In this document: piece after piece, positions 8,222 through 16,614 of the stretch
How the letters are laid out: every line of letters starts with the position of its first letter
How positions within the stretch are numbered: position 1 is the first letter of the stretch
Assembly (NCBI RefSeq): GCF_020687685.1
Contig: NZ_JAJEWM010000001.1
Span: 1,798,001-1,862,000, forward strand
Source: Tessaracoccus sp. OS52
Lineage (GTDB): Bacteria > Actinomycetota > Actinomycetes > Propionibacteriales > Propionibacteriaceae
DNA: 64,000 nt
Direction: 5' to 3'
Made by a program: the position numbers and the translations under genes
The notes under the pieces: model-generated
What the model saw: only the letters and a program-made list of their open reading frames with translations
What the model was told of the DNA's origin: nothing
Databases searched by the model: none

Positions 8222-9087
8222 TTTCCCAGCTGGAGCACGGCACTGAGCGCGAACATCGCCACGGCGACCCACACCAGCGCGAAGCCCACCCACCGCTCCA
8301 GTGGCATCGGCTCACCGAAGGCGAGCCAGCCGAGCAGGAACTGGCCGATCGGGGCGATGTACTGCACCATCCCCAGGGTGACCAGACGCAGGCGTCTGGC
8401 CCCGGCCGCGAACAGCAACAGCGGAACTGCCGTGATCGGGCCTGACAGGTACATCAACCAGCCGTAGCCCGTGGTGGGATCCGCCGTCGCACCCCCTGAG
8501 GCGCCGAGCCAAAGCAGGTAGACCAGCATCACCGGCGCCACCGCGGCCGTCTCCACGCCCAGGCCCACCAGGGCCGGCACCCGTGCCCCCACCCGGTTCT
8601 TCAGCAGCCCATAGACCCCGAAGGTGCTGGCGACGCCGAAGGCGATCCACGGAACCTCGCCGTAGCCGACCACCAGCACGACGCAGGCCACCGCCCCCAC
8701 CGCGAACGCCAGCCACTGGAGGCGGGCGAGGCGTTCCCGCAGGACCACCACGCCGAGGAGGGCCGCGACCAGGGGATTGATGAAGTAGCCCAATGCCGCG
8801 TCCAGCGTCCGCCCGGAATTGACTCCCACCACGTAGACCGTCCAGTTGGCCGTGACCAGGACGCCTGCGACGGCCAGTATGACGACAGAGCGTCGGCTGG
8901 CCACAACCGCGCGGAGCGCCGGCCACTGCCTCCCGAGCGCTATCAGCACGACACAGAACAGCAACGAGCACAGCACCCGGTAGCCGATGATCTCGAGCGC
9001 AGGGGACGCTGCGAGCAGCCTGAAGTACAGGGGGAACAGGGCCCAAAGCAGGTAGGCAGCCCCGCTGTAGGCAAGTCCCTTGTTCAT
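8200..9087 (-). CDS. rarD: EamA/RarD family transporter
   Basis: 295 aa integral membrane protein with about ten hydrophobic helices arranged as two EamA (DMT superfamily) repeats. Family members are metabolite exporters; RarD is named for chloramphenicol sensitivity, but its substrate is not established. RarD-like features are FPLYFRLL near the N-terminus, NWTVYVVGVNSG at the end of helix 3 and MVQYIAPIGQFLLGW in the second half. I chose the second ATG (9087), which has AAGGA eight bases upstream; the first is at 9096. It is divergent from the sugar-dehydrogenase-like gene. Confidence 0.88.
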   Translation of the reverse strand: MNKGLAYSGAAYLLWALFPLYFRLLAASPALEIIGYRVLCSLLFCVVLIALGRQWPALRAVVASRRSVVILAVAGVLVTANWTVYVVGVNSGRTLDAALGYFINPLVAALLGVVVLRERLARLQWLAFAVGAVACVVLVVGYGEVPWIAFGVASTFGVYGLLKNRVGARVPALVGLGVETAAVAPVMLVYLLWLGASGGATADPTTGYGWLMYLSGPITAVPLLLFAAGARRLRLVTLGMVQYIAPIGQFLLGWLAFGEPMPLERWVGFALVWVAVAMFALSAVLQLGNRRRQPD

Positions 9088-9149
9088 GTGTGGCATCCTT
9101 GCCCCAGAGCAGCCCTGAGCACCAATCGGTCGTCACAGGAGGCACACGA

Positions 9150-10349
9150 ATGCGTTTCATTAGGCAACGCCGCTCCGCGGCCGTCGCGGCCACTTTCGCT
9201 GCTGTGGTCGCCCTTGCCGGTTGCGGGACCGACCAGCCACCGCCCGCCCCGCCCGAGGCCCCCACGACCCAACCCGGTACCAGCCCAAGCTCCGCGCCTC
9301 CGGCGTCTCCCGAATCGCCCGCGTCGCCGTCGGACAGCACCTCGGTCCAGCAGACCCCGGTCCCGTCGAGCAGCCCGCCGGAGACCAGCGAGTCCGTCCT
9401 GATGCTGCCCTCCGGCGAGCCCGAGGTCATCGCCGAGGGGCTCGAGAACCCCTGGTCGCTGGTGTTCGTTGACGACCAGCCCCTGTTCACCCAGCGTGCT
9501 CGGGCCACCATCAGCACCGTCGTCGACGGCGAGGTCGTCGAGGTGGCGCGCATCGAGGACGCCCGCCCCGAGGCAGAGGGTGGCGTGCTCGGAATCGAAG
9601 TCTCCCCCGGCTCCGCCGACACCTTGTTCGTCTACTACACAGCCGCCCGGGACAACCGGGTGGTGAGCTACCCGCTGGCCCGCCAGGGAGAGACCTTCAC
9701 CCTCGGTGAACCGACGGTGATCATCGAGGACATCCCGAAGGCACGGGCGCACAACGGCGGCCGGATCAAGTTCGGACCGGACGGCAAGCTGTACGTCGCC
9801 ACGGGCGACGCGTCCGAAAAGCCGAGGAGCCAGGACGCCCTGAATCTCGGGGGGAAGATCCTCCGGGTCAATCCGGACGGCAGCATCCCGGGGGACAACC
9901 CCAACGGCTCCGCCGTCTGGAGCATGGGGCACCGCAACGTCCAGGGACTGGCGTGGGCCGACGACGGCACCATGTGGGCCACGGAGTTCGGCCAGGACAC
10001 CTGGGACGAGCTCAACATCATCGAACCGGGCGTCAACTACGGCTGGCCCGAGGTGGAGGGCAGCGGGGGCGAGCCCGAGTACCGCGATCCTGTTCTCACC
10101 TGGACCACTGACGAAGCCAGCCCGAGCGGGCTGCTGTACCGCGACGGGAACCTGTATGTGGCCGCCCTGCGGGGGGAGCGGATGTGGGTGATGCTGGAGT
10201 CCGACCCGGCCGGCACCGTGACCGACGTGCTGAACGGCGGCCCCGGGCGGCTGCGGGACATCGTGGCGGCGCCCGACGGCACCATCTGGGTGCTGACGTC
10301 CAACAACGGGGGTGACAGGATTCTGTCCTACGCCCTCGCGGAGGCGTGA
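9150..10349 (+). CDS. PQQ-dependent sugar dehydrogenase-like lipoprotein
   Basis: 399 aa. The start follows a CAGGAGG ribosome binding site. A lipoprotein signal peptide ends in LAGC with lipidated Cys25, followed by a Pro/Ser/Thr-rich tether to about residue 85. A six-bladed propeller of the glucose/sorbosone dehydrogenase family follows, with ENPWSLVF, HNGGRIKFGPDGKLYVATGD and GHRNVQGLAW. These enzymes oxidise aldoses with PQQ outside the membrane. No PQQ synthesis genes are in the window, so cofactor supply and substrate are uncertain. The divergent rarD start is 62 bp away. Confidence 0.88.
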   Translation: MRFIRQRRSAAVAATFAAVVALAGCGTDQPPPAPPEAPTTQPGTSPSSAPPASPESPASPSDSTSVQQTPVPSSSPPETSESVLMLPSGEPEVIAEGLENPWSLVFVDDQPLFTQRARATISTVVDGEVVEVARIEDARPEAEGGVLGIEVSPGSADTLFVYYTAARDNRVVSYPLARQGETFTLGEPTVIIEDIPKARAHNGGRIKFGPDGKLYVATGDASEKPRSQDALNLGGKILRVNPDGSIPGDNPNGSAVWSMGHRNVQGLAWADDGTMWATEFGQDTWDELNIIEPGVNYGWPEVEGSGGEPEYRDPVLTWTTDEASPSGLLYRDGNLYVAALRGERMWVMLESDPAGTVTDVLNGGPGRLRDIVAAPDGTIWVLTSNNGGDRILSYALAEA

Positions 10350-10389
10350 GGCACCGGGTCCTGACTCCCCTACCCCCTAGAGTCCGGGC

Positions 10390-11693
10390 ATGAGCTGGTC
10401 CCGAACACAAGAGCACCACTTCGACCTGCCCGCAGAGCAGCTGTGGCAGATCATCGGGGACCCGTCCCGCCTCCCGTGCTGGAGCCCCGCCGTCTCCCGC
10501 CTGCCCGAGACCGTGGACCGGAACGCTGCAGAGCGCACGATCACCTGCCGGAGTCCCCTCGTCGGGGGCACGCTGCTCGTCTCGTGGACGCTGTCCGGAT
10601 CCGGTGACGGCACCCTGCTCACCCAGAGGGTTACTGTCCAGGGGCCCTATCCATCGCTCGCTGCAGGACGGCTCGCCCGGCCCCACGTGTCCGGGTTCGC
10701 AGAGAACTGCGCACGATTGTTCACCCAGTCGGGCGGCGCGCCGAACGCACCCAAGGTGGTCATCGCGGGCGGCTCCGGATTCCTGGGCCGTCAGCTGGCG
10801 GCAGATCTCGCGTGCCGCGGGCACGAGGTGGTGGTCCTCACCCGGCGCTCCGACCCCGCGCTCTCCTTCCGGCAGAGTGTCTGGGACGGACGCACCGTCG
10901 GGGCGTGGGCCTCGGAACTGACCGGCGATGGGACCGCGCTGGTGAACCTTGCAGGCAAGCTCGTCGACTGTCCACCCACGCAAGCCAACATCGCAGACCT
11001 TCGCAGTTCCCGGGTGGACGCGACGCGCGCCCTCGTCGAGGCATCCAAAGGACTCCGGGCCCCGCTGGCACGGTGGCTCCAGGCCAGCACGACCGCCATC
11101 TTCGGCGATGCAGGGGAGGCCAGGCTCACCGAGCATTCGGCGATCCCGGCCAGCCCGCGAGAGGGGGCGCTGCCGCAGATGACGGGCGTCGCCCAGCCAT
11201 GGGAGGCCGCAGTGGAGGGTGCCAACGCGGCACATGTGACCATCCTGCGGACCTCGATCGTCCTGGAGCAGGATTGCCCTGCCTTCGAGCGCCTCGCACT
11301 CCTGGCGAACTCGGGCCTGGGGGGCCCTGTCGGCGGGGGTGAGCAGTGGTTCAGCTGGATCCATCTGGCGGACTGGCTCCGGATCGCCCGCGGCGCCCTG
11401 GGATCGAGGCCGGCGTCGATCTCGCGTCCGGGGTGGTGTGCGCGGCCGCACCCGCGCCAGTGCGAAACCGGGAACTGATGGCCATACTGCGCAAGCATCT
11501 GGCACCCGGCCCGCTCAAGCGCTGGCCGGTTCCCACCCCCTCTCCCGTGCTCCGTCTGGGTGCGGCGCTGTTGAGAACTGACCCTGCCCTGGCGCTCACA
11601 GGTCGCCACGTCACCTCCGTGGTCCTGGAGGAAGCCGGCCTGCGTTTCAGTTACCCGGACCTCGATTCAGCGGTGGCCGACATCACCACCTGA
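10390..11693 (+). pseudogene. TIGR01777 epimerase fused to an SRPBCC domain, frameshifted
   Basis: The gene starts at ATG 10390, six bases after a TAGAGT -10-like box. The N-terminal ~110 residues look like an SRPBCC/cyclase-like domain. A Rossmann NAD(P) motif (VVIAGGSGFLGRQLAADL) and the TIGR01777 epimerase body follow. The first frame reads FSWIHLADWLRIARGALG and ends at 11478 in unrelated sequence. The expected continuation (PAPVRNRELMAILR and a DUF1731-like C-terminus) is in another frame and ends at 11693. Joining them requires one extra base near the GGG at 11400-11402, giving about 434 aa. It is a real single-base lesion or a sequencing error. The homologue Rv2216 also lies beside lipB. 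Confidence 0.8.
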
Positions 11694-11740
11694 CCCGAGG
11701 CCACGGGGTGGCTGCCGGGAGGCGGGACTAAGCTGGCCCG

Positions 11741-12409
11741 GTGACGTTGACCTTCGAGTACCTCGGTCTGGGTGAGGACCCGCACCTCACCGACTACCAG
11801 CGGGTGTGGGACTACCAGCGCGAGGTGCACGCCGACGTCGCGGCCGGTCTCCGTCCTGCACACGTGATCTTCAACGAGCACCGGCCCGTCTACACCGCCG
11901 GCCGGAGGACCGAACCCCAGGAGCGGCCGTTCGACGGCACGCCGGTGGTCGACGTGGACCGCGGCGGCAAGATCACTTACCACGGACCCGGGCAGCTGGT
12001 CGGTTACCCGATCCTCCACCTGGCCGACGGCGTGGGCGTCGTCGACCATGTCCGCAGGCTGGAGTCAGCGGTGATTGAACTGCTGACGGCCCATGGCCTC
12101 TCCCCCCGGCGGGTGGAGGGGCGCACGGGCGTCTGGTTCGATTCCGACGGCGACCGCCCCGAGCGCAAGATCTGCGCCATCGGGGTACGGGTGGCGCGGC
12201 GCACGACGATGCACGGCTTCGCCCTGAATGTGCAGCCCAGCACCGCCCACTTCGCCAACATCGTCCCATGCGGCATCGCGGACGCGGGGGTGACCTCACT
12301 TGCCGAGGAGTTGTCCGGCGACTGGACGGTCCGCGCGGTCGCCGCCGAACTCGAGCCCTTGCTCAGCAAGCACCTGGCGCCCCTCATTGGCAGCGTTGAC
12401 AAGGGGTAG
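11741..12409 (+). CDS. lipB: Lipoyl(octanoyl) transferase
   Basis: 222 aa enzyme that moves octanoyl groups from acyl carrier protein to lipoyl-domain lysines, the first step of lipoate synthesis. The signature [17 protein letters not shown] is present, as is the Cys/Lys active site (catalytic Cys in [15 protein letters not shown]; Lys in [12 protein letters not shown]). The start is a GTG six bases after TAAGCT, a leaderless promoter pattern. It lies 10 bp before lipA; their targets, the E2 lipoyl domains, are encoded upstream. Confidence 0.96.
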   Translation: MTLTFEYLGLGEDPHLTDYQRVWDYQREVHADVAAGLRPAHVIFNEHRPVYTAGRRTEPQERPFDGTPVVDVDRGGKITYHGPGQLVGYPILHLADGVGVVDHVRRLESAVIELLTAHGLSPRRVEGRTGVWFDSDGDRPERKICAIGVRVARRTTMHGFALNVQPSTAHFANIVPCGIADAGVTSLAEELSGDWTVRAVAAELEPLLSKHLAPLIGSVDKG

Positions 12410-12419
12410 GGTGGACGCC

Positions 12420-13361
12420 GTGACCGTGAAACCAGAAGGCCGTCGTCTCCTCCGCGTCGAAGCGCTGAACGCGCAGACCCCGATCGAGCGCAAACCCTCC
12501 TGGATCCGCACCACCGCGAAGATGGGCCCGAACTACAAGGACCTGCAGGAGATCGTCGGACAGGGCGACCTGCACACCGTCTGCCAGGAGGCGGGCTGCC
12601 CGAACATCTACGAGTGCTGGGAGGACCGGGAGTCCACGTTCCTGATCGGCGGTGACCAGTGCACGCGTCGCTGTGACTTCTGCCAGATCACCTCGGCCAA
12701 GCCCGAGGGCTACGACCCGAGCGAACCGTTGCGCGTCGCCTCGTCGGTCAAGAAGATGGGGCTGCGCTACGCCACCGTCACCGGCGTGTGCCGCGACGAC
12801 CTCCCCGACGAAGGCGCCTGGCTGTACGCGGAGACGATCCGGCAGATCCACTCCGTCAACCCCGGTGTCGGCGTCGAGATGCTCGCACCGGACTTCTCGG
12901 GCAAGCGCGAACTGCTCCAGCAGCTTTTCGACGCCCGCCCGGAGGTCTTCGCGCACAACGTGGAGACCGTCCCCCGCATCTTCAAGCGCATCCGGCCCGG
13001 GTTCCGCTACGAACGCTCGCTCGAGGTGCTGCGCTGGTCCCGGGACGAGGGTCTGGTCACCAAGTCCAACCTCATCCTGGGCATGGGCGAGACCCGCGCC
13101 GAGATCTCCGAGGCCCTGCGTGACCTGCATGACGCCGGAGCCGAGCTGATCACGATCACGCAGTACCTGCGCCCCAACGCCACCCTGCACCCGATCGACC
13201 GCTGGGTCACGCCGGAGGAGTTCGAGGAGCTGGATGCCGAGGCGCGCGAGATCGGATACTCTGGCGTGCTGTCCGGACCCCTCGTCCGCTCCTCCTACCG
13301 TGCGGGCCGGCTGTACCGGACGGCGATGGATGCCCGCAAGAAGACACCACTGGAGAACTGA
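12420..13361 (+). CDS. lipA: Lipoyl synthase (radical SAM)
   Basis: 313 aa. It inserts two sulfurs into protein-bound octanoyl groups using SAM and two iron-sulfur clusters. The radical SAM motif CTRRCDFC and the auxiliary-cluster motif [12 protein letters not shown] are both intact, and the C-terminal RSSYRAG is present. The GTG start lies seven bases after TAGGGT, so lipA may have its own leaderless promoter besides lipB read-through; a second GTG two codons later is possible. The stop overlaps the DUF4191 start (TGATG). Confidence 0.96.
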   Translation: MTVKPEGRRLLRVEALNAQTPIERKPSWIRTTAKMGPNYKDLQEIVGQGDLHTVCQEAGCPNIYECWEDRESTFLIGGDQCTRRCDFCQITSAKPEGYDPSEPLRVASSVKKMGLRYATVTGVCRDDLPDEGAWLYAETIRQIHSVNPGVGVEMLAPDFSGKRELLQQLFDARPEVFAHNVETVPRIFKRIRPGFRYERSLEVLRWSRDEGLVTKSNLILGMGETRAEISEALRDLHDAGAELITITQYLRPNATLHPIDRWVTPEEFEELDAEAREIGYSGVLSGPLVRSSYRAGRLYRTAMDARKKTPLEN

Positions 13362-14125
13362 TGGCAAGCGAGAAGGCCAAGGCACTGGCGGCCCGGCAGA
13401 AGGCCGAGGCCAAGGCAGAGAAGCTGCGCCGGAAGAATTCCACCAACCCCGAGGACTGGGGCAGGATGCGCCAGATCCGGGAGTCCTACCGGATCACCGC
13501 CCAGCACGACAAGCAACTCCCTTGGGTTCTCCTGGGCGTCGGCGGCGGCACGTTCCTGGTGTTCCTCGTCATCGGGTTCTTCGTGTCCCCGTGGTGGATG
13601 TGGGTCCTCACCGGCCTCATGGCGGGCTTGCTGGTGGCGATGCTGGTCTTCGTGCAGCGCGCCAAGAAGGCGGCTTACAAGAGGTACGAGGGCCAGGCCG
13701 GGTCCGCGGAGGTGGCCCTCCAGATGCTGCCCAAGAAGTGGGCCTACACCCCCGTGATCACTGCCACGCGCAACCGCAACTCCGTCGACGTCATCCACCG
13801 CGCCATCGGCCCGGGCGGACTGCTGCTGATCGGTGAGGGCGACCCGCGGGCACTCAAGGCACAGCTGGCCAGTGAGAAGCGCAAGCACGAGCAGGTGTCC
13901 TTCGGCGTTCCCGTCCAGATCATCCAGATGGGCAACGGTGCTGACCAGGTGCCACTGGACAAGCTGGTGGACCACATCAAGAAGCTCCCGAAGCAGTTGA
14001 CCCCGGCCAAGATCGCCGAAGTCCAGGCTCGGCTCCGGGCCCTCGACGCCATGCGCCCGAAACTGCCGATCCCCAAGGGTCCCATCAACACCAAGGGCTC
14101 CCGCCAGGCCATGCGCGGCCGCTGA
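13361..14125 (+). CDS. DUF4191 family membrane protein
   Basis: 254 aa. A Lys/Ala-rich N-terminus is followed by two transmembrane helices at about residues 48-66 and 70-90, then a cytoplasmic domain with PKKWAYTPVITATRNRNSVDV and RAIGPGGLLLIGEG. DUF4191 proteins sit next to lipA across actinobacteria (Rv2219 in M. tuberculosis); their function is not known. Translation is coupled to lipA by a one-base overlap. Confidence 0.9.
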   Translation: MASEKAKALAARQKAEAKAEKLRRKNSTNPEDWGRMRQIRESYRITAQHDKQLPWVLLGVGGGTFLVFLVIGFFVSPWWMWVLTGLMAGLLVAMLVFVQRAKKAAYKRYEGQAGSAEVALQMLPKKWAYTPVITATRNRNSVDVIHRAIGPGGLLLIGEGDPRALKAQLASEKRKHEQVSFGVPVQIIQMGNGADQVPLDKLVDHIKKLPKQLTPAKIAEVQARLRALDAMRPKLPIPKGPINTKGSRQAMRGR

Positions 14126-14132
14126 CCCACCA

Positions 14133-15893
14133 GTGGCGAACCTCGTAAACCTCGAATCCGTCATCCACGGCTTCGGCACCCGCATCCTCCTCGACGAGGT
14201 CTCACTCGGCATCGGCGCCGGCGAGGTGGTGGGCGTCGTCGGCCGCAACGGAGACGGCAAGTCGACGCTGCTGCGCATCCTGACCGGACAGTTGGAACCC
14301 GACGCCGGCCGCGTCACCATCTCCAACTCCGCCTCCATCGGAACGCTGGGCCAACAGCATGTCGGACTCCCGGGGGAAACCGTCCGGAAGGTCCTGCTCG
14401 ACGACGAGCCCGACCACGTGTGGGCCGCCCGCCCAGAGCGCCGGGCGCTGGTGGAGTCCTTGCTGGCGGGGATCGACCTGGACCGCCCGATCGATTCCCT
14501 CTCCGGCGGTGAGCGCCGGCGCGTGGGACTCGTGGAGGTCCTGATGGGCGAGCACGACCTCGTCGTCCTTGACGAGCCCACCAACCACTTGGACGTCGAG
14601 GCCGTCGCCTTCCTGGCCGAGCACCTGGTGGCACGGACCCGCGCAGGCCTGGCGATGCTCGTGGTCAGCCACGACCGCTGGTTCCTCGACGCCGTGTGCA
14701 CCCGGATCTGGGAGGTGCACGACGGCGTCGTGGACTCCTACGACGGCGGATACGCGGCCTACGTGCTGGCCCGCGTCGAGCGGCAGCGTCAGGCGGCCGC
14801 GAACGAGTCGCGGCGCAAGAACCTGGCCCGCAAGGAACTCGCCTGGCTGAGGCGAGGGGCACCAGCCCGCACGTCCAAGCCCAAGTTCCGGATCGACGCC
14901 GCAGAGCAGCTGATCTCCGACGTGCCGCCCCCGCGGGACAAGCTCAGCCTCGAGCAGTTCGCCGTGAGCCGGCTCGGCAAGGACGTCTTCGACCTCACGA
15001 ACCTCACCTACCGCGCCGGGGACCGGACGCTGCTGGACCGGTTGACGTGGTCCATCGGTCCGGGCGACCGGATCGGGCTGGTGGGCGTCAACGGCGCTGG
15101 CAAGACCTCGCTCCTGGAACTCCTCGTCGGCGCCCGCCAACCGGACTCCGGCAAGATCAAGCGGGGCCGGACGCTGCGCATCGGATACCTCTCCCAGACC
15201 GTCGGGGAACTCGACGACACCGACAGGGTGCTCGACGCCGTGGCCCGCCTGAAGGAGGAGACACGGCTCGCGACCGGCCGCGAGGCCAGCGCCGGAAATC
15301 TGCTGGAGGAGTTCGGGTTCACCGGTGACAAGCTAGTCGCCCGCATCGGCGACCTGTCCGGCGGTGAGCGCAGGCGGCTGCAGTTCCTGCGGTTGCTCCT
15401 CGAGGAGCCGAACGTGCTGATCCTCGACGAGCCCACCAACGATCTCGACATCGACACCCTCAACGTGATCGAGGACTACCTCGACACGTGGCCCGGCACC
15501 CTGATCGTCGTCAGCCACGACCGCTACTTCCTCGAGCGCGTCACGGACGTGAGTTACGCCCTGCTGGGCGACGGCTCCTGCGTGCTGCTGCCCGGAGGGG
15601 TCGAGGAGTACCTAGCCCGCCGTCGGGCCGCCCAGGCGGCTGCCACGGACCCAGCCCCCGCAACCCCCCGCAAGTCCTCCGGCGCGGCAGCTGATCGCCA
15701 GCGCAAGAAGGAACTCGCGCGGCTCGAGTCGCAGCTCACAAAGCTGGAGTCCGAGATCGACCGGTTGCACGCGGCGATGGCCGCCTCGGCGACGGACTTC
15801 GAGGCCCTCGCGAGGCTGGACGAAGAACTCAGGGCAGCCGAGGCCCGCAAGGACGAGGTGGAAGAGGCCTGGCTGGTGGCAGCTGAGGAGTGA
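14133..15893 (+). CDS. ABC-F family ATPase
   Basis: 586 aa with two ATP-binding cassettes and no membrane segments. Walker A motifs are GRNGDGKST (an unusual Asp) and GVNGAGKTS; both cassettes have LSGGERRR signatures and Walker B motifs (VLDEPTNHLD, ILDEPTNDLD). A charged C-terminal coiled coil follows from about residue 515, as in Uup-type members. ABC-F proteins act on ribosomes, relieving stalls or protecting against antibiotics; the subgroup here is not settled. The GTG start is eight bases after the DUF4191 stop. Confidence 0.9.
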   Translation: MANLVNLESVIHGFGTRILLDEVSLGIGAGEVVGVVGRNGDGKSTLLRILTGQLEPDAGRVTISNSASIGTLGQQHVGLPGETVRKVLLDDEPDHVWAARPERRALVESLLAGIDLDRPIDSLSGGERRRVGLVEVLMGEHDLVVLDEPTNHLDVEAVAFLAEHLVARTRAGLAMLVVSHDRWFLDAVCTRIWEVHDGVVDSYDGGYAAYVLARVERQRQAAANESRRKNLARKELAWLRRGAPARTSKPKFRIDAAEQLISDVPPPRDKLSLEQFAVSRLGKDVFDLTNLTYRAGDRTLLDRLTWSIGPGDRIGLVGVNGAGKTSLLELLVGARQPDSGKIKRGRTLRIGYLSQTVGELDDTDRVLDAVARLKEETRLATGREASAGNLLEEFGFTGDKLVARIGDLSGGERRRLQFLRLLLEEPNVLILDEPTNDLDIDTLNVIEDYLDTWPGTLIVVSHDRYFLERVTDVSYALLGDGSCVLLPGGVEEYLARRRAAQAAATDPAPATPRKSSGAAADRQRKKELARLESQLTKLESEIDRLHAAMAASATDFEALARLDEELRAAEARKDEVEEAWLVAAEE

Positions 15894-15904
15894 AGTCCCC
15901 CCAC

Positions 15905-16600
15905 TCAGCTGATCTTCCACTCCCCGTCGGCATCGATCTCCAGCACTGAGGGTCCGCCGAGGAACCCCACCTGACCGGAGTAGGGACCGACCTGATTGAC
16001 GAGCAGCTTGGAATCCTCACTCCCCCACTGCCAGATGCCGACGTAACCCTCTCCCTTGCTGGACACGGTGTAGGACCGGGGGTCTCCGTAGTACCAGAGC
16101 ACGGCGCTTCCCGTTCCCGAGGCACCCTGCGCTCCCAGTTTCGGGGCTGCTGACAACGGACTCACCGTGATGCTCCACGATCCGTTCGCGGTGACCTCCA
16201 GCTTCACCGTGTCGTCGTCGAAGATCCCGATTGCGCCGCTGGCCCTGCTCGGACCGATCTCGTTGATCGCCAGGTCGGTCTGGCTGTTGCTCGCGTCCAG
16301 CCCCCAGACGGCGAAATTGCCGGACCCTTGATGCGCCGCCTGCACGTACAGCTCGGTGGCACCCACCGGCAGCGTGATCAGGGAGCTGCCGGTGCCGGTG
16401 TACTGCGCATAGTGGCTGGTGCTGAAGCGCACCATGTTGTTGAAGACCCAGCCCTCGACGTGGTTGTACTGCCAGCCCGATGCGGTCCTGGTGCGGGTCA
16501 CGTAGGACGTCCAGATCCAGGAGCGGCAGCCGTTGAAGCCGGTCTCCGGAGTGTCGCACTCGGTGATCCACTCCCGTCCTGTCGCCCGTGCCGGGCAGGC
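15905..16600 (-). pseudogene. 5'-truncated remnant of a secreted surface protein
   Basis: An open frame of about 230 codons ends at 15905. It enters from inside the 3' end of the CHAT gene without an ATG, GTG or signal peptide, so the N-terminal part seems lost. The first internal start is a GTG at 16501. Upstream of that GTG the frame still reads like family sequence (EWITECDTPETGFNGCRSW). It then carries WVFNNMVRFS and two beta-rich repeats of about 80 residues, each with an IxxxGPxxGxxGxF pattern and ending in SWSITV or EWKIS. This resembles C-terminal modules of actinobacterial cell-wall proteins. A short functional protein from 16501 is possible but less likely. Confidence 0.55.
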
Positions 16601-16614
16601 GCGCTGCCTTCTGC

